Below are positions 17,499 through 26,531 of a stretch of 64,000 bases of DNA, piece by piece. A model generated the notes under the pieces. The model ran no database searches and was not told the DNA's origin. It worked only from the letters and a program-made list of their open reading frames with translations. Source of the stretch: JBPOJN01 sp052033505 (GTDB lineage: Bacteria; UBA10199; JACPAL01; GCA-016699445); the NCBI GenBank assembly GCA_052033505.1, contig JBPOJN010000042.1:13812-77811 (forward strand), read 5' to 3'. A program made the position numbers and the translations under genes. Position 1 is the first letter of the stretch; every line of letters starts with the position of its first letter.

Positions 17499-18508
17499 GC
17501 CGCGCCGACGAATCCGCACACCGTCTCCACCCAAGCCGGGTGATCGTTAAGCGAAGGAATTAACCTCAAATCCTCAGCCCCCGCCGCCAGCGCCGATTCG
17601 CGCGCGCGGATGCCGATTTCTTCCAAAGTCTCCAAACAATCCGCCACGAAGGCCGGACAGAAAACCGCGATGCGTTTTTTGCCGTGGGCGACGAGTTCCG
17701 GGATCACGAGATCCGTGTAGGGCTTAAGCCAGGGCGTGCGCCCGAGGCGCGATTGAAAGGCCACGCTGCAGAGATCGTCGGGAATACCTAAGCTTTTTTT
17801 GATCGCATGCGCGGTTTTGAACGCATGCGCGCGGTAACAGTAGGGGACCTTGTCGTTCGGATAATCGCAGCATTCGTCGAATTTCAGGCAATGTTTCCCG
17901 GTCGGATCGCTCTTGAGAATGTGACGTTCGGGTAATCCGTGAAAACTGAAGAGCACGTGATCGGGTCTCAGGTCTTTCAAGACCGGCTCAGAGACCTGAA
18001 CGAAAGACTCGATGAATCCCGGATGATCGAAAAACGGCGGCAGGATTTTGACGAGCGGGGCGTTCCAGTAACTTTTCGCGATCCGGTAGACTTCCGCAAT
18101 CGCCGATCCGAAGGACGACGTCGCGTATTGGGGGAAAAGCGGCAGGACACGGATCTCGGAGACGTTTTTTTGGATCAATTCTTTGAGTCCCGAAGCGATG
18201 GAAGGCCGGCCGTAACGCATGCCTACTGCGACGGCGTATTTCGGGCCTAAGGCCTCGGAGACGCGTTTCGCCAAGTTTTGGGTGTGAAATAAAAGCGGCG
18301 AACCTTCCGGGAGCCAGATTTTGCGGTAAGCTTCGGCGGATTTGGGCGAACGAAAGGGGACGATGATGGCGTTTACCAATAATGCCCGGGCAATCGGGGA
18401 AATATCGATAACCAAAGGGTCCGATAAAAATTCGCGTAAATATTTTCGCACCGCCGGAGTTTCCGGGGCGTCGGGAGTGCCTAAATTGATGAGAAGGATG
18501 CCGATCAT
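17495..18508 (-). CDS. hemH: Ferrochelatase
   Basis: 337 residues. N-terminal LLINLGTPDAPETPAVRKYL is the classic HemH opening, and SFHGLPERH carries the family signature with the metal/porphyrin histidine. LFPQYATSS and the CPAFVADCLETLEEI segment with its conserved Glu are also present. It inserts Fe2+ into protoporphyrin IX at the end of haem synthesis, on the cytoplasmic side of the membrane. The ATG at 18508 overlaps the final TGA of the interrupted serine-hydrolase frame (ATGA), so the two were co-translated ancestrally. No other haem genes are adjacent. Confidence 0.95.
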   Translation of the reverse strand: MIGILLINLGTPDAPETPAVRKYLREFLSDPLVIDISPIARALLVNAIIVPFRSPKSAEAYRKIWLPEGSPLLFHTQNLAKRVSEALGPKYAVAVGMRYGRPSIASGLKELIQKNVSEIRVLPLFPQYATSSFGSAIAEVYRIAKSYWNAPLVKILPPFFDHPGFIESFVQVSEPVLKDLRPDHVLFSFHGLPERHILKSDPTGKHCLKFDECCDYPNDKVPYCYRAHAFKTAHAIKKSLGIPDDLCSVAFQSRLGRTPWLKPYTDLVIPELVAHGKKRIAVFCPAFVADCLETLEEIGIRARESALAAGAEDLRLIPSLNDHPAWVETVCGFVGAA

Positions 18509-19596
18509 AGTTTTTTCTCGAAAGTTTGGTGGATCAAATCATGGATCTCCGGCCGGAAAATTTTGATCTTCTCGTTCGCCGAAGAGGGATGCACACGGTT
18601 CGTCAATAAAATCACCTGAAACGCGCGGGCCAAATCCAGCCAGAACTAAGATCCCGCATCGCCCAGATGCCCGATCGTATTCGCAGAAAAAAAACGCCCC
18701 GCTTGCGAGTGCGGCGGCTCGGGAAAATCCCAACCCAGGCGCGGGACGACCGATTGATCCACGAAAGACTTGAGGATCTCTTTCGGAAAAAGCCCGGTTC
18801 CTTCGCGGTAGCTCTGCGAAACCGAGGAAAGAAAAACCCGCAGATCATCGACGTGCGAAAAAAGTCCGGCGTGTCCGGAGATACCACCCAAGGCATAGGC
18901 GTTGTCATCATGTACCTCGCCGCGGATCAAACCCCGTCCCGGAGATTGCTCCGTCGCGGCGAATCTGTCCGGAGACCGGGAGCCTGCGTTTCTTTTCTGG
19001 AAGAAGGTGTTTTTGAGCGCCAAAACACTCGCGATTTTATCCTCGAAAATCTGCGAGAGGTCTTTTTCGAATAGGCTTTCCAAAAGAAAACCCAGAAGAA
19101 TGAATCCCAGGTCGCTATAGACCCTCTTCGCGCCCGGAGCCTGTTCGAGCGGCTCCTTCGAGATTTTTTTGAAATAATAAGCCCGGGCCTCGCGGCGTGA
19201 CGCATGAGAGGCGTGTTCGGCTTCCCATTCCTTGAAATACGGTTTCCAGGCGGGCAGGCCGGAAGTGTGTTCGAGGAGATGCCGGACCGTGATTTTTTTC
19301 CGCTCCGCATCGTCGAAGCCCGGAAAATAATCCGTCAGAGGACTGTCGATCGCGAGACCGGTTTCGACGATCGCCCGGAGGATCAAAGAAGCCGTCGCTA
19401 CGGGTTTCGTGAGTGAAGCGATGTCCCACAGAGTCTCTGCGGTCGCGGGTTCCGGAGAGGGGAGAAGGGTTTGGTGGCCGAAAAAATTTCGATAAAGAAC
19501 ATCTTCTCCGCGAGCGACCAAGAGACTCGCGCCGGGGAAGACGCCGTCAGCGACGGCTTTTTGCATGGCCAGATCAATAGGGGAAGGAGCGGTCAT
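18505..19596 (-). pseudogene. Beta-lactamase-family serine hydrolase interrupted by an in-frame TAG
   Basis: The frame gives 316 residues before TAG at 18646-18648: IASLTKPVA (Ser61-x-x-Lys64), HTSGLP, YSDLGF (Tyr160) and ISGHAGLFS, all typical of class C beta-lactamase/esterase relatives. It stops just after IGHLGDAGS, inside the conserved 'GHxGxTGTSLWxD' third motif. After the TAG the same frame resumes with FWLDL, then VILLTNRVHPSSANEKI and FRPEIHDL. That is the standard C-terminus of this family, and it ends in a TGA overlapping hemH. One change, TCG to TAG, explains the interruption. The protein is either inactivated or the TAG is read through. The start at 19596 overlaps the LD-carboxypeptidase stop by 1 bp (TAATG). 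Family members act on peptidoglycan-like substrates. Confidence 0.85.
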
Positions 19597-20531
19597 TAGA
19601 AAATTCCTTGGGTGAAGATGAGCTGCTTGTCTTCGATGCGCCCTTCGCCGCCGAAAGGAATCATCAAGGGATCGGGATGATGTCCGAAACGCGCCCCCCA
19701 GAGGATGGGGCCCCGGAAATCTTTCAGTCTCTCCTCGCAAACGCGCCGGATCGCGGCCGGGAAAAATTTACCGTGGTGTTTGAAGGTGCCGAAGACGATG
19801 CCGCGGACGTCTTCCAATTTTCCCGCTTGGATCAACTGCGTCAGCATCCGGTCCACGCGATAAGGTTCTTCGTTCGTGTCCTCCAGGAACAAGATCGTAT
19901 CCTTCGTGTCTAATTCCCAAGGCGTGCCAAGCGTCGCCAGAACCATCGTCAAACATCCGCCGACCAAAGTCCCGGAAGCTCGGCCTTTACGGAGAACGGC
20001 TGTCGCGGAAATCGGATGTTTCGCAAACCAATCCGGATCCGTGATCGCCTGCATCAGGCGCTTCACGGCGCCTGGGCGGTGCAAATGAGGCGAGACCATC
20101 GGACCGTAGAGAGTCGGGAGCCGGTGATATTTCCAAAGATGAATCAAAACCACCGTCAGATCGCTCGAACCCACGACGATTTTCGGAGAAACGTCTTTGA
20201 TCAAAAGCGGGAGAAGCCTCTGGCATCCATAACCTCCGCGCGCGAAGAGTAACACCGGGTCGGGGCTGGAGAGGGCTTCGATTAATTCCGCACCCCGTCT
20301 CTCGTCGGGTCCCGCGAGATATCCCGTGCGGGCGCTGATGTCTTTGCGGAACGAAGGCCGCGCGTATTTTTTCAGGAGCGCCACGCCTTCTTTGAATTTT
20401 CCGCGATCGAAAGGCCCCGCCGGCGCGGCGATGCGGATCGGTTCTCCGAGGATGAAGGGACGCGGTTTCAAGAGGCCTCGATTTTTAGGCGAAAATCCGG
20501 ATGAAGGAAAGGTTTTTGAGTCTTGGAACAT
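19596..20531 (-). CDS. LD-carboxypeptidase (LdcA/MccF, peptidase family S66)
   Basis: About 311 residues. IRIAAPAGPFDRGKF opens the S66 fold, FARGGYGCQRLLP is the family signature before the nucleophile, and VGSSDLTVVL carries the catalytic Ser. The GCLTMVLATLGTPWELD and FLEDTNEEPYRVDRML blocks follow, with Glu and later His completing the triad. The enzyme trims the terminal D-Ala from murein tetrapeptides in the cytoplasm during cell-wall recycling. The ATG at 20531 is preferred over a GTG two codons upstream. It is co-oriented and overlapping with the serine-hydrolase gene and hemH, a small operon in which the first two genes concern muropeptides. Confidence 0.9.
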   Translation of the reverse strand: MFQDSKTFPSSGFSPKNRGLLKPRPFILGEPIRIAAPAGPFDRGKFKEGVALLKKYARPSFRKDISARTGYLAGPDERRGAELIEALSSPDPVLLFARGGYGCQRLLPLLIKDVSPKIVVGSSDLTVVLIHLWKYHRLPTLYGPMVSPHLHRPGAVKRLMQAITDPDWFAKHPISATAVLRKGRASGTLVGGCLTMVLATLGTPWELDTKDTILFLEDTNEEPYRVDRMLTQLIQAGKLEDVRGIVFGTFKHHGKFFPAAIRRVCEERLKDFRGPILWGARFGHHPDPLMIPFGGEGRIEDKQLIFTQGIF

Positions 20532-20569
20532 TGACACTTCTCATGCGCCCATGACAGGTTGCGCGCACC

Positions 20570-21166
20570 ATGGATGCAGCGGCGAGCCCCCTAAAGATCA
20601 AAGTCCTCGAACGGCGTAAAATTTCCTTCCTCGAGAAGTTTTACATCTTCGAAATCGTGCGCGGTCTCTGGACGACGATGAAGCACCTCGCGAAAAACAT
20701 GCTGCACCTCCGGAAGATCGAGACTTTCGAGTATCCCGAGCAAACCAAACCCATTCCCGACGGCTACCGCGGTGAGCATAGGCTCATGCAAAAAGAAGAC
20801 GGATCGGTGAGATGCACCGCCTGCATGCTCTGCGCGACCGCCTGTCCCGCCGAATGTATCGAGATCGTCGCGGCTCAGGACCCCGATCCGCGCGTCGAAA
20901 AATTCCCCGACGTCTACAATATCAACCTGCTCCGCTGCGTTTTTTGCGGTCTCTGCGTCGAGGCCTGCCCCTGCGACGCGATCCGCATGGACACTAAGAA
21001 GATCGACATGTCCGGCTACACGCGTGAGGGTTTCATCTTGGATAAGAACTATCTCCTGCACAATCATCCCGAAGGCATGAGCCCCGTTTCGATCGCGCCG
21101 GACGCCTGGCAGATCGCCGAAGATCCGGAAAAACGCAAAAATCCGGACGCCGGAAAACCGACCTAA
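20570..21166 (+). CDS. nuoI: NADH-quinone oxidoreductase subunit I, stand-alone copy
   Basis: 198 residues. Two 4Fe-4S motifs are intact: CTACMLCATACP and CVFCGLCVEACP. LRCVFCGLC and PCDAIRMD are typical NuoI context, and the N-terminal amphipathic segment GLWTTMKHLAKNM matches the membrane-facing helix. In complex I it carries clusters N6a/N6b toward quinone. No other nuo genes are in the window, so either this copy lies apart from the main operon or the nuo genes are scattered in this genome. It is divergent from the LD-carboxypeptidase gene, and NAD-type isocitrate dehydrogenase follows 61 bp downstream. Confidence 0.92.
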   Translation: MDAAASPLKIKVLERRKISFLEKFYIFEIVRGLWTTMKHLAKNMLHLRKIETFEYPEQTKPIPDGYRGEHRLMQKEDGSVRCTACMLCATACPAECIEIVAAQDPDPRVEKFPDVYNINLLRCVFCGLCVEACPCDAIRMDTKKIDMSGYTREGFILDKNYLLHNHPEGMSPVSIAPDAWQIAEDPEKRKNPDAGKPT

Positions 21167-21227
21167 CGATCTCTTCTTTCTATTTCTTGGCCCTTTTTGT
21201 TTTCTTGGGGTAAGATGACCCCTCTTA

Positions 21228-22226
21228 ATGGCTCATCGTGTTTCTGTCATCATGGGGGATGGAGTCGGACCTGAAATCACCGCGGCGACGCGCGAGGTGA
21301 TCGACGCGACCGGCGTCAAAATCCTCTGGGAAGAAGTCTTCGCCGGCCAAAAAGCTATCGATCGCGAAAACAATACCCTGCCCGACAGCACAATCGCCTC
21401 TCTCCGTAAAAATAAAGTCGGCCTCAAAGGCCCGCTCGCCACGCCGATCGCGAAAGGTTTTTCCAGCGTCAACGTTCTCCTCCGCAAAAACTTAAATCTC
21501 TACGCCAACGTCCGTCCCGCGCATTCGATGATCGGCATCAAATCCCGCTACAAAGACGTCGATATCGTGATCATGCGAGAGAACACCGAGGATCTTTATT
21601 CCGGCATCGAACACGTCGTCTCGCCGGGAGTCGTCGAATCCATCAAGGTCATCACGCGCAAGGCCTCGTTACGCATCGCCGAGTTTTCTTTCAAATACGC
21701 GATGCGTTTGGGCCGCAAAAAAATCACCGCCATCCACAAAGCCAACATCATGAAGCTCTCCGACGGCTTATTTTTGGATTGCGCCCGCGAAGTCGCGAAG
21801 AAATTCCCGAAGATCCAATACACCGAAATGATCGTCGACAACGCCTGCATGCAGCTTGTCATGAACCCGCATCAATTCGACATGCTTCTCCTGGAAAACC
21901 TTTACGGCGACATCGTCTCCGACCTGACCGCAGGCTTGGTCGGCGGCTTAGGCGTCGTTCCCGCCGGCAATTTCGGCGAAAAAGGTGCGGTCTTCGAAGC
22001 CGTCCACGGTACCGCTCCCGACATTGCAGGCAAAAATAAAGCGAATCCAACGGCGTTGATACTAAGCGGCGCGATGATGCTCGATCATTTGAAGGAAAAG
22101 AAATCCGCCGAAAAAATCCGCCGCGCCGTCTTCAAGGTCATCAAAAAAGGCAAAAAAGTTACCGCCGACCTCGGGGGGAATGCCACGACGACCGAGTACA
22201 CCAAGGAAATCATCAAAGCGCTCTAA
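21228..22226 (+). CDS. NAD-dependent isocitrate dehydrogenase (isocitrate/isopropylmalate family)
   Basis: 332 residues. MGDGVGPEITAAT, LLRKNLNLYANVRPAHS (substrate arginines), IVIMRENTEDLYSGIEH, YGDIVSDLTAGLVGGLG (metal aspartates) and EAVHGTAPDIAGKNKANPTA are all present. The short length and the NTEDLYSGIEH form indicate the NAD-type isocitrate dehydrogenase clade rather than isopropylmalate dehydrogenase, although homoisocitrate dehydrogenase cannot be excluded. It catalyses isocitrate to 2-oxoglutarate in the TCA cycle. It lies just downstream of nuoI and may share its promoter. The short gap ends ...CTTA directly before the ATG and has no clear Shine-Dalgarno sequence. Confidence 0.9.
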   Translation: MAHRVSVIMGDGVGPEITAATREVIDATGVKILWEEVFAGQKAIDRENNTLPDSTIASLRKNKVGLKGPLATPIAKGFSSVNVLLRKNLNLYANVRPAHSMIGIKSRYKDVDIVIMRENTEDLYSGIEHVVSPGVVESIKVITRKASLRIAEFSFKYAMRLGRKKITAIHKANIMKLSDGLFLDCAREVAKKFPKIQYTEMIVDNACMQLVMNPHQFDMLLLENLYGDIVSDLTAGLVGGLGVVPAGNFGEKGAVFEAVHGTAPDIAGKNKANPTALILSGAMMLDHLKEKKSAEKIRRAVFKVIKKGKKVTADLGGNATTTEYTKEIIKAL

Positions 22227-22232
22227 TGCGAA

Positions 22233-23426
22233 TCAGAAGCCGCGTGCGAGGTAAGAGAAAAACTGGTCCACGAAGCCCTGTGGGGTCACGCTAAAGTCGA
22301 ATTTGATTGAGACGCCGTCTTGAAAAACGATTTCATTTTTTGAGGATTTTTCCAGATCCACTCTATTTAGGGCCTGTTCCGTTTTTTTAATTTCCCCCAT
22401 CATCTGACGGTAGAGGTCCATGAAGTCGTCTTCCAATTTCGTCCCTCCGATACGATAAAACCAGAGCGCATGAAGTTGTTCTTCGGATTCTTTAGGGACC
22501 ATCCGGATGTCTTGGACCGCCTTGAGTACCGTGGAACCTTCCGCCAGGCGTTGCTTTAGGATTTTTTGAGGCCCGCCTTCCAACGTCCTTCTATCGCCAC
22601 TGAGCGAGAGGATGCCTTGATCGCCTCGATCCAGCATCGTGCTTAAAATGGCGATTTTATTTCCGGCTAAAGGAAAAGGATAAGGGCTGGCCATGAGAGT
22701 GAAGACCAGATGGCCCCAATAAGGCCGGTATTGCAGGATATTCGTCGTCTCCCGGTAGGTCTCAAGTGCGCATAGCGCGCCCGCCTGCATGGCGATGGCG
22801 GGGCCGTTATGGAAAAGATTTCCTTCGAGAACTTCTCTGGGGCATCCCAGAGAGTAAGCGATCACGTGTCCCACGATTTCGTGCCACATCAAGAGCTCGG
22901 GGAAGAATCTGGCGGATTGGAAAACGGTTTTATAAAAACGAACCGCCTGGAGTCTGTCCTCAGGATAGGGAGTTTCCGTAGACGTCGCTCGAATCGCGAA
23001 AGGAGCGTTTCCGAACCGATTGATTTTGCGCGCGAAGTGCCTCAGAGGTTTGTTTCCTCTCATGGTGTCCGGAGATTGGAGCATGAGAGGTTGGCCGGCC
23101 TGTTCTTGGTAATAAGAAAGCCAGTTGGCGATGCCGTTGAGATACGGGTGATCCAGGTTGTCTGGGCTTAAAGCCAGTGCTGTTTCTAAAATCTTAGATA
23201 GGCTCTGGACCACGGTTTTGTTTTTCCCTAAATCGCTGATTTCGAGGGATTGCCGCCCATGAGTTTTTTGTACCGCATCCAAACCTACGCTCTCCGCGGT
23301 GCACTCGAGTCGGCGCATCATTCTTTCGACGCTGGCGAGATTGGGAGAAGTAATGAGAGTCGGCCCGCCGAGCGTGTAGAGGCCGCGAATTTGGTCTTGC
23401 GATGTAATGAGGAGCGGCGATGGCAT
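22233..23426 (-). CDS. Hypothetical protein with HEIVGH motif (possible metal-binding helix)
   Basis: 397 residues from the ATG at 23426, which has a strong GGGGGAAG ribosome site. Not recognised. The central segment LLMWHEIVGHVIAYSLG resembles a zinc-metallopeptidase helix, but the second His is one residue later than in HExxH (His-Glu-x-x-Gly-His), so activity is uncertain. PYWGHLVFTLMASPYPF and a short C-terminal aromatic tail (VDQFFSYLARGF) are further notable segments. No signal peptide is visible at the chosen start. It is divergent from the first large kinase, with 121 bp between them, and may belong to the same signalling locus. Confidence 0.65.
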   Translation of the reverse strand: MPSPLLITSQDQIRGLYTLGGPTLITSPNLASVERMMRRLECTAESVGLDAVQKTHGRQSLEISDLGKNKTVVQSLSKILETALALSPDNLDHPYLNGIANWLSYYQEQAGQPLMLQSPDTMRGNKPLRHFARKINRFGNAPFAIRATSTETPYPEDRLQAVRFYKTVFQSARFFPELLMWHEIVGHVIAYSLGCPREVLEGNLFHNGPAIAMQAGALCALETYRETTNILQYRPYWGHLVFTLMASPYPFPLAGNKIAILSTMLDRGDQGILSLSGDRRTLEGGPQKILKQRLAEGSTVLKAVQDIRMVPKESEEQLHALWFYRIGGTKLEDDFMDLYRQMMGEIKKTEQALNRVDLEKSSKNEIVFQDGVSIKFDFSVTPQGFVDQFFSYLARGF

Positions 23427-23547
23427 TTGAGACTTCCCCCGAAATCCAGAATTACTGTTGCTTAGGTTATCGCCTGCGAAAAGTGTCCGTTGCGACAAAA
23501 ATGAGAAAAAAGGAAACTTTTCCTGAATTTATACGAAAACTCAAAAC

Positions 23548-26478
23548 GTGATCCCGTCTAATTACATCACTGGCTACCGAACCCTCATGTCCTCTCTGCA
23601 AAAGGGACTGGCGATAGGGATGTCTCGGCAGGATTTTCAAGAGGCCGCCGGAGTCATTCAAAATCTTGTTGGACAAGAAACACTCCCCAAATTTCTCGCC
23701 TTCCCTAGGCAGGGCATTGAGCACATGCTCAAGGATATACTTAGAGCGTCTCCTGCCTCGGTTGTGTCTTCGGAGATCGAACGCTTAGTGGATTTATTAC
23801 GAGATTGTGGCTTGCCTCTTCCCGATCCGAAAAATGAACACTATGACTCTGATATCGAGGACTTCTTTCTTCGGTTTTCCGTGGCTCACTTCAGTGCGAG
23901 GGCGGTTCATTCCGGATCCATTGGTCTCGGAACGGATCCTTCCCGTTCGGCGATTGCAGGTTCTGGTGCGGTCTTTGACAATAGCGCCACGCAGAGAACG
24001 CCCCCTCATAAGTCCTCTTCTCCGGCGGATTTCCGGATCGAAGATCAGGTGGATGAAAACGATATCTTGATGCTGCAACCTCTGGAGCGAGGCGGGTCGC
24101 CCCGACGCTCGAATTACCGGCTTCTCCGCACGCAGGATTCCAAGCACTATCCTTTGAAGCCGATCGCCACGGGCGGCACCGCGGAGATTTATTTAGTGGA
24201 GGAAATGGATGACCACGGAAAAGGAACGGGACGCATTCTTGCACTGAAAATGATCGTGCAGGGGCCCGATTTTCACGAGCTCTTGGCGGACCATAAAAAG
24301 GAGAGCGATTTTCTGCGTGGCCTCAAGGGCAAGAATTTTCTGCACCTCTACACGAGTGGTATCTCTCAGACGGGTTTTCCTTTCATCGTCACCGAATACG
24401 CGAACGCGGGATCTTTCAGAAAAGTCATGGATTCGCGGGATTGGAGCCCGCTGCAAAAAATCAATTTCGCGAAACAGATCATCGCCGCGGTGGCGGATTT
24501 GCAGAGATTGGGCATCGTTCATCTGGATTTGAAACCCGATAACTTTCTCGTGTTGTCCGAAGACGATCCCAACGAAGAAGGTGGACAGCGCTATACTTTG
24601 TACTTAGCCGACTTCGGGCTTTCCAAAAAACTTAAAGACATCGTCCCCGAGAAGAAAATTACCGGTACTCCAGGATTCTTGCCGCCCGAGAAGCTTTATG
24701 AATCAAAAGATCCAGTGCTGGACTCTTATTCCAACGACGTTTGGGCCCTGGGCGTCATTTTGTACGAATTGTTGACAGGGAAGTTTCCCTGGCATGGGAA
24801 ATCTGTGCAAAAGATCAATATGGACAGCGTGATGCGTGATTTATCCGATCCTGAAAACCCTCAAATCGAGGGCCCTGAATTGTCACGTATCGTCTTGAAG
24901 GCCCTCGCTAAGGAGCGTGACGAACGCTACCCGGATGCCATGGCTTTGCAGGAAGATTTGGATACCTACATCGCTCGTCCTCTCGAGGCGAAAGCGGAAG
25001 CGGCATGGCAGAAGTATCTGCTATGTGAACGCGACATCGATAAAGGGGCTTATGCCACGGAGTGGGAAAAGAACATCGTCGCCGCTCTGGAAGAATATTA
25101 CCGCGTCTACTTGAGCGATCACAAATATCCGGCGGTCTTAGAAAAGATAAAGAACTTGAGCTATGATTTGTACCTCTACGGTTCTGATGACGGCCGTGAA
25201 GACCTCATGAGATTGGCTGAGCAGAAAATCAACGCGGTCGCCCCGGGCAGTGAGCAGGCCAAATTAATCCAGCAGATGAACACGGTTCAGGTTCAGATCC
25301 TGACGAATGATGGAAAGGCCAGTTTTCCGCAAGGGACTAAACTTTGGTTGGTGCACTACGAAAATCGCGGCGGGATTCTGCGGCAAGAGAGCATGCTTGA
25401 GTTAGACCCCGATAATCCCCTCTTGGAATACCAACGTTACGGCTCCCATTCCCTCGTCTACCACGCGCCCAAACATGTGCCGGTGGTCGTGACTTTGCCC
25501 GTGCGGCGAGGAGAAAATCCCATTCCTGTGCCCATCTCCTTTTATCTGGAAAACGAAATTCCTCCGGAAGGCGTCGTCGGCGTCGCAGGGGCATTGGCTG
25601 TTTTAAAATCGCCGGGTTCTTTGGGCCAGGTTCACGATAACTGGCGTCCCGATGAGAAAAGCAATCGGGACCAGGATCCTATGTATTACGATTGGGTCGC
25701 TTTGCCTCCCGTGACCTGTGAGAAATGGTTGAGGCACATGAAAGAGAATGGCGGCCTACTCCAGCGCGGTCTCAAGCCCAGGAACTGGGTCAAGGACGTG
25801 ACTTCTCCGTTTGGATACCGTTACGAAAATGGACAGTCCATCGATCCTAAGGCTCCCGTCACGCATCTCAGTTTGAAACAGATGGAGGGTTACTTGGGGG
25901 CATTGTCCCACGAATACAAGGAAAAGGGGTATATGCCCGAAGAGTGGGTTTTATCGCCGTTAAATGGATTAAGATTATTTACGCGGGGGCAGAATAACCG
26001 CAGAGTCTTACCTTGGGGGGATCTGCTGGCGCAAATTGGCGGGGTTGCGGCCGTCAAAACCATCGATCAACCGGTCTCGCCGGCGCCTCTTCCGATTGAT
26101 CGTCCTGATAACCTCGATGTTTCACCGCTCTCTGTTTTAGAGGGCCTGATCCCCGGAGTGGCTCCCCGCATCCTCCCGGACGTCGTCGGGAATGTCGCCA
26201 AAATTTTGAACGTGAGCGGCGCGGATAAAGAAAGAATTGCCCAAGCTTTCCCGAACATCCCGCGTGACAAACTGCATGAATATGTTTTCGTATATGGTAC
26301 CGCCTTCAATAGAAGCGCGTCGATCGTGGGCCCGGATGACCTGACACCGGTACGTATCGACGAATTGGATCAGCTTGAGATCGCTTTCATCCCGTTCGGC
26401 CGTCTGCGCCGTGCCAACCGTGATCTCGTGGCCGCGAGCGCCGAAGCCCAGAGATCCAAGCCGTCTTTTCGGCGATAA
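23548..26478 (+). CDS. Large Ser/Thr protein kinase with C-terminal PEGA-like and degenerate FGE/SUMF-like regions
   Basis: 976 residues. A helical N-terminus (1-115) and a linker precede the kinase domain (about 203-475). Kinase motifs: ATGGTAEIYLV glycine loop, ALKMI lysine, HLDLKPDN catalytic loop (Asp327; the HRD Arg is Leu, i.e. a non-RD kinase), ADFGLS and LPPEKL. A helical region (480-575) and a PEGA-like beta segment (580-670) follow. Then comes a formylglycine-generating-enzyme-like block: VTHLSLKQMEGYLGAL at about 771 and RLFTRGQNNRRVLPWGD ending at 825. The rest of the FGE fold is not recognisable, so ligand binding is likelier than catalysis. No transmembrane segment is seen. The start is a GTG; an ATG 13 codons later is possible. 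First of three co-oriented giant genes. Confidence 0.85.
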   Translation: MIPSNYITGYRTLMSSLQKGLAIGMSRQDFQEAAGVIQNLVGQETLPKFLAFPRQGIEHMLKDILRASPASVVSSEIERLVDLLRDCGLPLPDPKNEHYDSDIEDFFLRFSVAHFSARAVHSGSIGLGTDPSRSAIAGSGAVFDNSATQRTPPHKSSSPADFRIEDQVDENDILMLQPLERGGSPRRSNYRLLRTQDSKHYPLKPIATGGTAEIYLVEEMDDHGKGTGRILALKMIVQGPDFHELLADHKKESDFLRGLKGKNFLHLYTSGISQTGFPFIVTEYANAGSFRKVMDSRDWSPLQKINFAKQIIAAVADLQRLGIVHLDLKPDNFLVLSEDDPNEEGGQRYTLYLADFGLSKKLKDIVPEKKITGTPGFLPPEKLYESKDPVLDSYSNDVWALGVILYELLTGKFPWHGKSVQKINMDSVMRDLSDPENPQIEGPELSRIVLKALAKERDERYPDAMALQEDLDTYIARPLEAKAEAAWQKYLLCERDIDKGAYATEWEKNIVAALEEYYRVYLSDHKYPAVLEKIKNLSYDLYLYGSDDGREDLMRLAEQKINAVAPGSEQAKLIQQMNTVQVQILTNDGKASFPQGTKLWLVHYENRGGILRQESMLELDPDNPLLEYQRYGSHSLVYHAPKHVPVVVTLPVRRGENPIPVPISFYLENEIPPEGVVGVAGALAVLKSPGSLGQVHDNWRPDEKSNRDQDPMYYDWVALPPVTCEKWLRHMKENGGLLQRGLKPRNWVKDVTSPFGYRYENGQSIDPKAPVTHLSLKQMEGYLGALSHEYKEKGYMPEEWVLSPLNGLRLFTRGQNNRRVLPWGDLLAQIGGVAAVKTIDQPVSPAPLPIDRPDNLDVSPLSVLEGLIPGVAPRILPDVVGNVAKILNVSGADKERIAQAFPNIPRDKLHEYVFVYGTAFNRSASIVGPDDLTPVRIDELDQLEIAFIPFGRLRRANRDLVAASAEAQRSKPSFRR

Positions 26479-26531
26479 AAATTCAAGTCAAAAAACTGGT
26501 AACATTTTCCGGGTTTGTGCGAGAAGTAGGG

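Noticed and set aside
18646..18648. TAG reassigned to an amino acid genome-wide, suggested by TAG codons inside the serine hydrolase and the GIY-YIG remnant
   Set aside because: The aldehyde dehydrogenase (14569), hemH (17495) and the small gene at 10769 all end at TAG in natural positions, so TAG is a normal stop here.
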